Assembly (NCBI GenBank): GCA_938003835.1
Contig: CALKXJ010000022.1
Location: 1-64,000, forward strand
DNA from: an uncultured Bryobacteraceae bacterium
Lineage (GTDB): Bacteria; Acidobacteriota; Terriglobia; Bryobacterales; Bryobacteraceae
Reading direction: 5' to 3'
Length of the DNA: 64,000 bases
The notes beneath the pieces were generated by a model that saw only the letters and a list, made by a program, of their open reading frames with translations, had not been told where the DNA came from and made no database searches. Positions 1 to 7,600 of this stretch are shown here, in pieces (the first letter of the stretch is position 1; each line of letters begins with the position of its first letter). The translations under genes were made by a program, and so were the position numbers.

Positions 1-1263
1 CGGATGCGCCCGGAGCGCCTGGAGGAGTTCGTCGGCCAGGAGCACATCCTCGGACCGGGCAAGCCCCTGCGGGTTCAAATCGAGCGGGACGAGCTCAGCT
101 CCCTGATTCTCTGGGGCCCGCCTGGCACGGGTAAGACCACGCTGGCGCGCCTCGTCGCGCGCATGACCAAGGCCGACTTCGTGCCCTTCAGCGCCGTGCT
201 CAGCGGCATCAAGGAGATCAAGGAGGTCATGGCGGCCGCCGAGCGGAACCGCCGCTACGGCCGCCGCACCGTGGTCTTCATCGACGAGATCCACCGCTTC
301 AACAAGGCGCAGCAGGACGCCTTTCTGCCCTACGTGGAGCGCGGCGACATCGTCCTCATTGGGGCGACGACGGAGAACCCCTCCTTCGAGGTGATCTCAG
401 CGCTCCTATCGCGAGCCAAGGTGTACGCCCTGCGGCCGCTCACGCCCGAGGAGATCCGCACCCTGCTCGAGCGGGCGCTTGGCGACCGGCAGCGCGGCCT
501 GGGCGACCGTGAGATTGAGGCCCCGCCGGAGCTGCTCGATCAGATCGCCATCTATGCCAACGGCGATGCCCGCGCCGCCTACAACATCCTCGAGCTCGCC
601 GCGGCGGCTACCGAAGGCAAGGTACTCTCCCGCGAGGCGGTGGAGGCGGCCATCGAGCGCAAGGTGCTGCTGTACGACAAAGCGGGCGAGGAGCACTATA
701 ACCTCATCTCGGCCCTGCACAAATCCGTGCGCTCATCCGACCCGGATGCGGCGCTGTACTGGCTGGCGCGGATGCTCGAGGCGGGCGAGGACCGCCTTTA
801 CATCGCCCGGCGGCTGGTGCGCATGGCGATCGAAGACATCGGCCTGGCCGACCCGCACGCCCTCGAGCAGGCGGTGGCGGCGATGCAGGCGGTGCACTTG
901 CTGGGAATTCCCGAAGGGGACCAGGCGCTGGCGCAGGCTGCCATCTACCTGGCCGTGGCGCCGAAATCGGACGCCGCCTACCGGGCGCTCAATGCGGCGC
1001 TCGAGGAGGCCCGGACGGGACTGGCCGAGCCGGTCCCGCCGCACCTGCGCAACCCGGTAACCCGCGCGATGCGCGAGTGGGGCTACGGCAAGGGCTACCG
1101 GCACGCCCACGACTTCCAGGACGCCATCACCGACATGGAGTGCCTGCCGGGCCGGCTGGCCGGCCGCACCTTCTATCAGCCGACGGACCGCGGCGTCGAA
1201 AAACGCATCGCCGAGCGGCTCGAGGAGATCCGGAAACGGCGAAGGCGGAGCCCGCCCGGCTGA
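1..1263 (+). CDS. rarA: Replication-associated recombination protein RarA (MgsA), 5' end cut off
   Basis: AAA+ ATPase of the clamp-loader clade that acts at stalled replication forks (family knowledge). The frame is open from base 1, and the first Met (base 4) lies inside the conserved stretch that usually follows about 15-20 more residues, so the true start is upstream of the window. Counting from that Met: Walker A GPPGTGKTT (38-46), Walker B VVFIDEIHR (90-98), sensor-1 ATTENPS (121-127), and an arginine near 137 in the sensor/finger region. The C-terminal MgsA-type oligomerisation domain is recognisable from HYNLISALHKS onward. The visible 420 codons plus the missing N-terminus match the usual length of about 440 residues. 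No gene follows in tandem for 300 bases, so it is probably the last gene of its unit. Confidence 0.95.
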   Translation, partial: RMRPERLEEFVGQEHILGPGKPLRVQIERDELSSLILWGPPGTGKTTLARLVARMTKADFVPFSAVLSGIKEIKEVMAAAERNRRYGRRTVVFIDEIHRFNKAQQDAFLPYVERGDIVLIGATTENPSFEVISALLSRAKVYALRPLTPEEIRTLLERALGDRQRGLGDREIEAPPELLDQIAIYANGDARAAYNILELAAAATEGKVLSREAVEAAIERKVLLYDKAGEEHYNLISALHKSVRSSDPDAALYWLARMLEAGEDRLYIARRLVRMAIEDIGLADPHALEQAVAAMQAVHLLGIPEGDQALAQAAIYLAVAPKSDAAYRALNAALEEARTGLAEPVPPHLRNPVTRAMREWGYGKGYRHAHDFQDAITDMECLPGRLAGRTFYQPTDRGVEKRIAERLEEIRKRRRRSPPG

Positions 1264-1574
1264 CCGGCGCCGGCCGGAGAAGTGCAAGCCTGAAGCGGAA
1301 AATTCCCGAGTAATTTCCGGAAAAAATCTGCCACCACGTAACGATTTAGCGCCGAAATTCGTCTTTAGCAGATGCGGTCACGGCCCGAATTCAAGCCAAG
1401 TCGGAGCGGTGATTCCGCGGGTGGCAGATCGTTCAACCTCCGATCGAGGATTCCTCAACCTCTCCCCCTGAGTGATTCCCGGCCCAGAGGGCGCGGTCTG
1501 TAAAAAGCAGGCCAAGCCGGACCACTGCCGGAGGAAGGCGGCGGTGTCCGGCCCTTTCCAGTGAGGCGAATTCC
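1264..1574. other. Intergenic region, 311 bases, no recognised gene
   Basis: No convincing coding frame was found on either strand. Two copies of CAACCTC stand 22 bases apart (1434-1440 and 1456-1462), two helical turns, and GTGATTCC also occurs twice (near 1409 and 1472). Both could be chance. The last 60 bases hold the strong hairpin listed separately just upstream of the next gene. No clear -35/-10 pair was recognised. Confidence 0.5.
1516..1552 (+). promoter_or_regulatory. Leader hairpin with Shine-Dalgarno-like loop
   Basis: GCCGGAC (1516-1522) pairs with GTCCGGC (1546-1552), and after a one-base bulge ACTGCCG (1524-1530) pairs with CGGCGGT (1539-1545, one G-U). That gives 14 base pairs closed by the loop GAGGAAGG (1531-1538). 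The purine-rich loop looks like a ribosome binding site and is followed by two very short overlapping frames that end on the next gene's start (see findings). A cis-regulatory role is inferred. Confidence 0.5.
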
Positions 1575-2522
1575 TTGAATCATCTGCAAGTAGAGAACCC
1601 GACTGTTTTCGAAAACTTAGCCGTCTTTCCCCTCATCAGCGAGGATATCCACTCTGAACGCGACTATCTGATGCTGGAGGAAGCGATCGAGTCCGGACAG
1701 CTTGCCATCGAGGAGATCTCCGAAGGGGGCTCCGTGTCCCAGCTCAAAGTGACCAACTCGGGCGACCTCCCGGTCCTGATCCTGGACGGGGAGGAGCTCG
1801 TGGGCGCCAAGCAGAACCGCGTTCTGAATCTCACCGTTCTGGTACCCGCCCGATCGACGACCGTCATTGGGGTCTCCTGCGTCGAGGCGGGGCGCTGGCG
1901 CTTCCGCTCACGCCATTTCCGGCCTTCCGCCCGGGTTCAGTATCCCTCCGCCCGGGCGGCCAAGTCCGCTCAAGTCAGCCGCTCCCTGCGGATGCGCCGT
2001 TCGGCGATGTCCGACCAGGCCGCCATCTGGGACGACATCGCCGAAAAAGCCAAGCGTCTGGCCAGCTTCTCTTTAACCGGCGCCATGGCGGCCATCTACG
2101 AGACGCACTCCCACCGGCTGGAAACATACATGAAGGTCTTCTCTGTCGTCGAAGGCCAGGTAGGCTTGATCTTTGCAATCGGGGGCAAGATCCGCGGCCT
2201 GGAGTTGTTCGACCATCCGGATACGTTCCAGAGGAGCTGGCCCAAGCTCTTGCGCGGCTATGCTCTCGACGCCATCGATCCGCTGGAGCAGATCCGCGGT
2301 GAAGCTCCCTCACTCGAAGCGGCTCGCCAGTTCCTCTCCACCGTGGAAACGGCTGAGCGTTTCGAGAGGAAAGCTGTTGGCGTCGGCGCGGATGTTCGAT
2401 TCGACTCGTCCGAGGTTGTAGGTGGCGCCCTCAAGGCCTTCGGCCGGACGGTCCACCTCTACGCGTTTGCGCGGCCGGAGGAAGCAAACCAAGCGGGCGA
2501 GCTTGGCTTCCGCACTTTCTAA
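1575..2522 (+). CDS. ARPP-1 family (DUF6569-type) protein
   Basis: A 315-residue protein that I recognise as the ARPP-1 domain family (ARG and Rhodanese-Phosphatase-superfamily-associated protein). Its biochemical activity is not established to my knowledge. The family-typical core is visible at residues 60-110: a segment ending in LDGEELVGAKQNR, then LTVLVPARSTT and VSCVEAGRWRF. There is no signal peptide or membrane helix, so it is probably cytoplasmic. I accept the TTG at 1575 because homology begins within the first residues; the next in-frame ATG (residue 33) would cut into the domain. The site GAGGCG upstream is a weak ribosome binding site. It stands alone: rarA lies 311 bases upstream and a convergent receptor gene follows. 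Confidence 0.75.
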   Translation: MNHLQVENPTVFENLAVFPLISEDIHSERDYLMLEEAIESGQLAIEEISEGGSVSQLKVTNSGDLPVLILDGEELVGAKQNRVLNLTVLVPARSTTVIGVSCVEAGRWRFRSRHFRPSARVQYPSARAAKSAQVSRSLRMRRSAMSDQAAIWDDIAEKAKRLASFSLTGAMAAIYETHSHRLETYMKVFSVVEGQVGLIFAIGGKIRGLELFDHPDTFQRSWPKLLRGYALDAIDPLEQIRGEAPSLEAARQFLSTVETAERFERKAVGVGADVRFDSSEVVGGALKAFGRTVHLYAFARPEEANQAGELGFRTF

Positions 2523-2524
2523 CG

Positions 2525-2599
2525 AGGCGGGGCAACGCTGCGGCTCCGGAGGCCCGGTAGAAAACCCCGCAGCCCGGGCCTCCGTTGACCGCCCCGCCT
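2525..2599. terminator. Nested perfect inverted repeats between convergent genes
   Basis: The outer stem AGGCGGGGC (2525-2533) pairs with GCCCCGCCT (2591-2599). The inner stem CGGAGGCCCGG (2547-2557) pairs perfectly with CCGGGCCTCCG (2574-2584). The structure fills the 82-base gap between the stops of two convergent genes, the expected place for a bidirectional terminator. There is no long T-run, so intrinsic termination is uncertain. Confidence 0.55.
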
Positions 2600-2604
2600 G
2601 AGAA

Positions 2605-5600
2605 TCAGAAGATGTAGCGCAAGCCGAAAGTGATGCGGCGGTTACCGCCGCTGGTGCCCCACTCGTTGGCGAAGTTGGCCGAGTTGATCCGCGACTCGGG
2701 GATCCCGAAGTTCCGCGTATTGGTCAGGTTCATGAACTCGGCCCGGAACTGGAGCGTGTGACGCTCGGCCAGCCGCGTATTCTTGATCGCGCCGAAATCG
2801 AAATTGCCGATCCCGTCGGCTCGCAGGATATTCCGGCCGGCGTTGCCGAACGGGCTGGCCGCCGTCACGTTGGTAAAGAGGCTGTTTCGGGAGTTGTTCA
2901 CCGCGGCGGGCAAAGTGAACCCACGAATTTCGGCCACGGTCATTCTCGAGATCGCCCGATCGGTGGCGACGTTGGCGCGGATGGCGTTGCCCACCAGCGC
3001 GTCGATGCCACTCAACCGGAAGCCCGGATCGATGCCGGCCAACGGTGTGAACGGGGCGCCGGATTGAAACGTGAGGAAGCCGCTCATCTGCCATCCGCCG
3101 GCGAGGCGGCCGAGCACCCCGCGCTGCTCGCGCAGCCAGGGCAGCTCATAGACGAACGTGCTGGTGAATCGGTGCGGCCGGTCGTAGCTGGAGCGCCCGC
3201 GGTCTGCCCGCCGGTCAAAGGAATTCTGCGCCACGGCGACATCGCCGTTCACCGCCGGGTTGAAAATCTCCGAGGCCAGGTCGATGAAGGCGCTCCAGGT
3301 GTAGTGCGCGCCCATCGAGAACCCGTTCGAGAAGCGCTTCTCGAGACTGGTCTGAAGAGAGTGGTAAATCGAGTTGGCGGCGTTGCCGCGGATGCGCCGC
3401 ACACCCTGCGTGGGATCGAGGCGCCGGATCGTGCTGGTACCGGAGATGTTGGGATTGCCGTCCAGAGTTTGGAACAGGGCCGTGCCCTTCGTTCCCACCC
3501 AGCCGATGGTGAACGCCCAGTCGGTGCCCAGGGCTCGCTGCAATTGGAAGGAGAACTGTTCGGCAAGCGGCGAGCGAAAGTCGGGCGTCACCTGGGTCTG
3601 CGTGATCAGCAGCGGATCCCCGGTGATGGGGGCCAGCGCCGCCGCCCGCAGTGCGGTGAAGGAGTTCGGCGTGCGCGGAGCCAGTGTCGAGGCATTTAGG
3701 AACGGAAAGGCTGTGGCGACGTTGAGCGCGATGTTGATAAACGCGACGTCGTAGGTGCGCGAGTAGCCGCCGCGCATCACCAGCCGGCCGTCACCCGTCA
3801 GCACCCCGAGCGGCCCCGGCCCCCTGCCGAAGCGGTAGTTGAAGCCGAAGCGCGGCGCCCAGTTGTTGGTGTCGCGCGGCGGCACCGGCGAGAGCCGGTA
3901 ACGCGGGTCGTTATTGTTGGCCGCCACAATGAGCGCGTTGGCGTCCGCCAGGTTCTTCATGGGGTTGCCCGGCGATTCGTACCGCAGGCCGTAAGTAAGG
4001 GTAAAGTTCGGCCGCACGCGCCACTCGTCCTGTAAAAAGAAGAAGTAGTCATAAAACTTGTAGTACTGATTTGTCCGGCCGCCGCGTAGCGGGCTGTTGA
4101 TGGTGGCGGTCTGCGCCACGTCATCGACCAGATCCTGGAGATTGTTGTACACCAGACGCCCGCGCAGCGTGGGCAGGAAGAAGCTGACGATGTCCTGCCG
4201 GCGGAAGTCGATGCCGAACTTCATGGTGTGTCCGCCGCGAATCACGCCCAGGGTCTGCTGGATCTGGTACGTGTTGTTGTAACGGAACTGGGGCAGGTTC
4301 ACTGCCAGCCCGATCGCCGTGCGGGAGGCGGCCGCATTAAAACCGGTGAGGCCGAGCTCGTTCACCTCGATCGACGGAATCGACTCCGAACGGGGATCGT
4401 CAGCCGTGGTATTCGTGGCCAGCCGCTGATAAGAGACGCGGAACTCGTTGAACAGCGTCGGCGAGAAGGTGGAGGTGAGCGCGCTGGTGGCCGCCTGCCG
4501 CCGGACGGGGTTCACGGTGCTGAGGCCCGGGGGAGTGGCTTGCCCAAAGCCCGATCCCATCGAGTCGTCATACATGTAGCGGCCGCTGAGCCGGTGCGCA
4601 TTGTTAAAGGCGTGGTCGATGCGGCCACTCCATTGCCAGTCGTCGAAGCGCTGCGACGTCGCCCCGGAGAGCCGGCCGAGCGGCACCTCGTAGGTCCGCC
4701 CATCCGCCGTAAACCGGGCAATCTGGCCGGTCGGGACCTGCGCCGCGGGCAGGAAGTCGAGAAGCGCCTTCACCGTCGGACGGTTGGAGAACGGCTGGAG
4801 GACCTGCCGGCCCGCCTCCGTGGGCGCACCGCTGATCACATTGCCGCTGCCCAGCGCCCGGTCCGTCCAACGCAGCAGGGAGCCGAAGAAGAAGGTCCGG
4901 TCCTTGCCGTTGTAAACGCCGGGAAGGTAGACCGGTCCGCCGAGCGTGCCCCCCACCTGGTTGTTGATCCGGAACGGCGCCCGGGGGAAGATCGCCTCGT
5001 CGAGGTTGCTGCGCGAATTCAGCCGGTTGCTGTTGTGGAACCAGTAGAGCGTGCCGTGCAGCTCATTGGTGCCGCTCTTAGTGATGATGTTGACCACTGA
5101 GCCGGCCGAGCGGCCGAACTCCGCCAGGAACTGATTCGTGATCAGGCGGAATTCGGCGATCAGGTCCGGGTTGTTCACCGACTGGATCATTCCGGTCACG
5201 CTCGGGTCGTTCGAATCCTGCCCGTCGATCATAAAGTTGTTCGAGCGGACGCGCATGCCGTTCACCGAAAGATTGACCCCGCCGTCCAGCCCGTTGTTGC
5301 CGCTGGCGGCGAAGCCCTGCTGGCCGCTCGAGAGCTGCGACACGCCGGCCACGTTGAGCGCCAAATTCAAGATGTTGCGCGACGGCGGAAGCGGAATCTC
5401 GGAGATCCGCCTGCTGTCGAAGTTCGCGCCGATCTCGGCGTTGGTCGTGTTGATCAACAAGGCGTCGGCCGAGACCGTGATGGTTTCGACCACGCCCGAG
5501 AGTTCGAGCTTGACGTCCAGATCGGCGGCCTGATTGAGCCGCAGCACGATCGGCCCCTGGACATACTGGGCGAAGCCGCTCTTGGTGACCGTAACCTCGT

Positions 5601-5826
5601 AGCTGCCGGTGGGCAACAGCGGCACGCGGAAGCGCCCGTCGGGCCCGGTCAGGGCTTCGCGGATCTGGTTGGTGTCGAGACTTTTGACCATGACCCGCGC
5701 CTCGGCGATGGCCGCGCCGCTCGGGTCGCGGACAGTCCCCAGAATCTCACCCGTTACCGCCTGAGCGGCAAGACTCGCCGTCAGGCTGAAGAAAGTAAGG
5801 CCGGAAAGAAGCAGCCGTGCGATCAC
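2605..5826 (-). CDS. Oar-like TonB-dependent outer-membrane receptor 1
   Basis: A 1073-residue outer-membrane protein: signal peptide (about 1-21, ending SLAAQ), carboxypeptidase-regulatory Ig-like domain (about 22-115, starting GEILGTVRDPSGA), plug-like region with NGMRVRSNNFMIDG (about 185-200), and a long beta-barrel ending in a C-terminal Phe (RYIF), typical of BAM substrates. The start is GTG at 5826, preceded by GGGGAGG seven bases away. The imported substrate cannot be told from sequence; in Acidobacteriota this family is usually linked to glycans or peptides. No SusD-like partner is adjacent. It is transcribed alone, away from the ABC transporter. Confidence 0.88.
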   Translation of the reverse strand: MIARLLLSGLTFFSLTASLAAQAVTGEILGTVRDPSGAAIAEARVMVKSLDTNQIREALTGPDGRFRVPLLPTGSYEVTVTKSGFAQYVQGPIVLRLNQAADLDVKLELSGVVETITVSADALLINTTNAEIGANFDSRRISEIPLPPSRNILNLALNVAGVSQLSSGQQGFAASGNNGLDGGVNLSVNGMRVRSNNFMIDGQDSNDPSVTGMIQSVNNPDLIAEFRLITNQFLAEFGRSAGSVVNIITKSGTNELHGTLYWFHNSNRLNSRSNLDEAIFPRAPFRINNQVGGTLGGPVYLPGVYNGKDRTFFFGSLLRWTDRALGSGNVISGAPTEAGRQVLQPFSNRPTVKALLDFLPAAQVPTGQIARFTADGRTYEVPLGRLSGATSQRFDDWQWSGRIDHAFNNAHRLSGRYMYDDSMGSGFGQATPPGLSTVNPVRRQAATSALTSTFSPTLFNEFRVSYQRLATNTTADDPRSESIPSIEVNELGLTGFNAAASRTAIGLAVNLPQFRYNNTYQIQQTLGVIRGGHTMKFGIDFRRQDIVSFFLPTLRGRLVYNNLQDLVDDVAQTATINSPLRGGRTNQYYKFYDYFFFLQDEWRVRPNFTLTYGLRYESPGNPMKNLADANALIVAANNNDPRYRLSPVPPRDTNNWAPRFGFNYRFGRGPGPLGVLTGDGRLVMRGGYSRTYDVAFINIALNVATAFPFLNASTLAPRTPNSFTALRAAALAPITGDPLLITQTQVTPDFRSPLAEQFSFQLQRALGTDWAFTIGWVGTKGTALFQTLDGNPNISGTSTIRRLDPTQGVRRIRGNAANSIYHSLQTSLEKRFSNGFSMGAHYTWSAFIDLASEIFNPAVNGDVAVAQNSFDRRADRGRSSYDRPHRFTSTFVYELPWLREQRGVLGRLAGGWQMSGFLTFQSGAPFTPLAGIDPGFRLSGIDALVGNAIRANVATDRAISRMTVAEIRGFTLPAAVNNSRNSLFTNVTAASPFGNAGRNILRADGIGNFDFGAIKNTRLAERHTLQFRAEFMNLTNTRNFGIPESRINSANFANEWGTSGGNRRITFGLRYIF

Positions 5827-6051
5827 GTCGAAACCTCCCCTGTTCGGTGTCTGGGATTTAAGTTACCTACCCCCCAGCCATTGCTCGGCACGAAACGGCC
5901 AAATCGCCGGCTAGCAGGCTATTGACCTTAGGGTAGCCGAAAGCGGGTTGCCGTGCAACGGTTTTTCAACATGGCTCAGGGACCGCCCGCGGGCGGAACG
6001 CGGTGGCGCCCCCGCGGGGAGGGGGCGACAGCTTATCCCCCATCAGGAAGG

Positions 6052-6057
6052 TATAAT
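6052..6057 (+). promoter_or_regulatory. -10 box TATAAT upstream of the ABC permease
   Basis: A perfect TATAAT lies 18 bases before the ATG at 6076. No good -35 is at the expected distance. It predicts a very short 5' untranslated region and argues against the longer upstream start at 5953. The rest of 5827-6075 holds only the two divergent promoter regions. Confidence 0.5.
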
Positions 6058-6075
6058 CATTCGGTTATCCCTTCG

Positions 6076-6840
6076 ATGCGGCCGCGCAATTACGGCTTCC
6101 TGCTGGCGTGCCTGGTGGCGCGGGATTTCAAGATCCGCTACCGCAACATGTCCCTGGGCGTCTTCTGGTCGCTGTTGAACCCCCTGGTTCTGATGGGCGT
6201 GTTGACCTTCGTCTTCACCAAGATCTTTCGGCCCGCTGGCGTCGAGAATTTCCATGTCGTGGTCCTATCCGGCCTCATCGTCTTCAGCTTCTTCTCGCTG
6301 GCCTGGCAGTCGGGGACGATGTCGATTTACGGCAACGCGGCGCTCATCAAGCGCGTTCCCATGCCGCGCGAACTGCTGCCCATATCCACCGTTCTCGCAA
6401 ACGGCTTGCACTTCCTCATCCAGATCGGGCTGCTGCTCGCCCTGGCGCTGCTGGCCGGCTATCGCGCAACGAGCCTCTGGTTGCTGCTTCCGCTGATCTT
6501 CGGGCTCGAAGTTATCTTCGTCTGCGGGCTGGCGCTGATCAGCTCCGCCCTCGATGTCTATTTTCGGGATGTGCGCTACGTCGTCGAATCCTCGACCACC
6601 GTGCTGTTCTGGCTGGTGCCGATCTTCTATTCCTTCGCCATGATTCCCCCCGAGTACCGCGATCTGTACCAGTACAATCCGGTGGCTGCCGTCGTTCTCG
6701 CTTGCCGGGCGATCATCCTGGAGAACCGGGTCCCGCCCACTTCCCTGCTTTGGAAACTCCCTGTCGTCTCCCTGTCGTTCCTCGTCTTCGGCTACCTGCT
6801 GTTCCGGCGCCTCCGGAGGAACTTCGCCGACTACCTCTGA
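6076..6840 (+). CDS. ABC-2 type transporter permease (polysaccharide/O-antigen export)
   Basis: A 254-residue inner-membrane protein with about six hydrophobic helices. It has the conserved N-terminal segment of Wzm/TagG/KpsM-type permeases: a charged entry ARDFKIRYRN, then SLGVFWSLLNPLV leading into the first helix. With the ATPase that starts 4 bases after its stop it forms an exporter for a lipid-linked polymer, such as O-antigen or a capsule or teichoic-acid-like polymer. The frame is open from 5953, but those 41 extra residues are low-complexity, lack homology, and lie upstream of a TATAAT box, so ATG 6076 is preferred. No glycosyltransferases are in the window, so the exported polymer is unknown. 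Confidence 0.88.
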   Translation: MRPRNYGFLLACLVARDFKIRYRNMSLGVFWSLLNPLVLMGVLTFVFTKIFRPAGVENFHVVVLSGLIVFSFFSLAWQSGTMSIYGNAALIKRVPMPRELLPISTVLANGLHFLIQIGLLLALALLAGYRATSLWLLLPLIFGLEVIFVCGLALISSALDVYFRDVRYVVESSTTVLFWLVPIFYSFAMIPPEYRDLYQYNPVAAVVLACRAIILENRVPPTSLLWKLPVVSLSFLVFGYLLFRRLRRNFADYL

Positions 6841-6844
6841 AGCC

Positions 6845-7585
6845 ATGCCGAGGGTCCGCTTCGAACGGGTCACAAAGATCTACCGGAGGCAGTCCCGGCA
6901 GTTCTTCTGGCGCTTTCTGGTGGAGACGCTCGGGGGAAGGCGCTCCGAGCCGATCTACGCGCTGCGGGAGGTCTCCTTCGAAATCGGCGCGGGGCGGGCG
7001 TTGGCGATCATCGGCCGTAACGGTGCGGGCAAGAGCACCCTGCTCAGCCTGGTCGCGGGGCTGACGGCGCCGGACAGCGGCGCCATCGAGGTGGACGGCC
7101 GGGTGCTGGCTTTGCTCGAGCTCGGCTCCGGCTTTCACCCGGATCTCACCGGCGCCGAGAACCTGCGCGTCAACGCCGCCTTGTGCGGCCTCACCCGCCG
7201 CCAGCTGCGGCAACGGTTCGATGAGATCGTCGAGTTCGCCGAACTGGCCGATTTCATCGACGAGCCGCTGCGCACTTACTCCCAGGGGATGATCCTGCGA
7301 CTGGCTTTCTCGGTGGCCATCCACGCCGGTGCCGACATCCTGCTGCTCGATGAAATGATCGCCGTCGGCGACATGGACTTTCAGCGCAAGAGCTTCCGCC
7401 GCATCCGCCAGATGAAGCAACAGGGCCGCATCCTGCTGTGCGTCTCCCACGTGCCGGAGATCCTCAAAGAACTGTGCGAGGAGGCGATCTGGCTGGAGAG
7501 TGGGCGCATCGTGCAGTACGGCCCGGCCGAGGAGGTCATCGACGCCTACGCCGGCGGCGCACCTCTCTACGGCGGCCGGCCCTGA
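6845..7585 (+). CDS. ABC transporter ATP-binding protein, polysaccharide-export type
   Basis: A 246-residue nucleotide-binding subunit of the Wzt/TagH/KpsT group. Walker A GRNGAGKST (57-65); a glycine-rich region LLELGSGFHPDLTG (about 90-103) that replaces the usual Q-loop context and is typical of this export subfamily; signature YSQGM (145-149); Walker B ILLLDE (165-170); switch His in SH (201-202). It lacks the C-terminal carbohydrate-binding extension of long Wzt proteins, so it resembles the short TagH/KpsT-like forms. It follows the permease by 4 bases and is certainly co-transcribed with it. The next gene is convergent. Confidence 0.9.
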   Translation: MPRVRFERVTKIYRRQSRQFFWRFLVETLGGRRSEPIYALREVSFEIGAGRALAIIGRNGAGKSTLLSLVAGLTAPDSGAIEVDGRVLALLELGSGFHPDLTGAENLRVNAALCGLTRRQLRQRFDEIVEFAELADFIDEPLRTYSQGMILRLAFSVAIHAGADILLLDEMIAVGDMDFQRKSFRRIRQMKQQGRILLCVSHVPEILKELCEEAIWLESGRIVQYGPAEEVIDAYAGGAPLYGGRP

Positions 7586-7600
7586 GGATACCGGTCGGCG

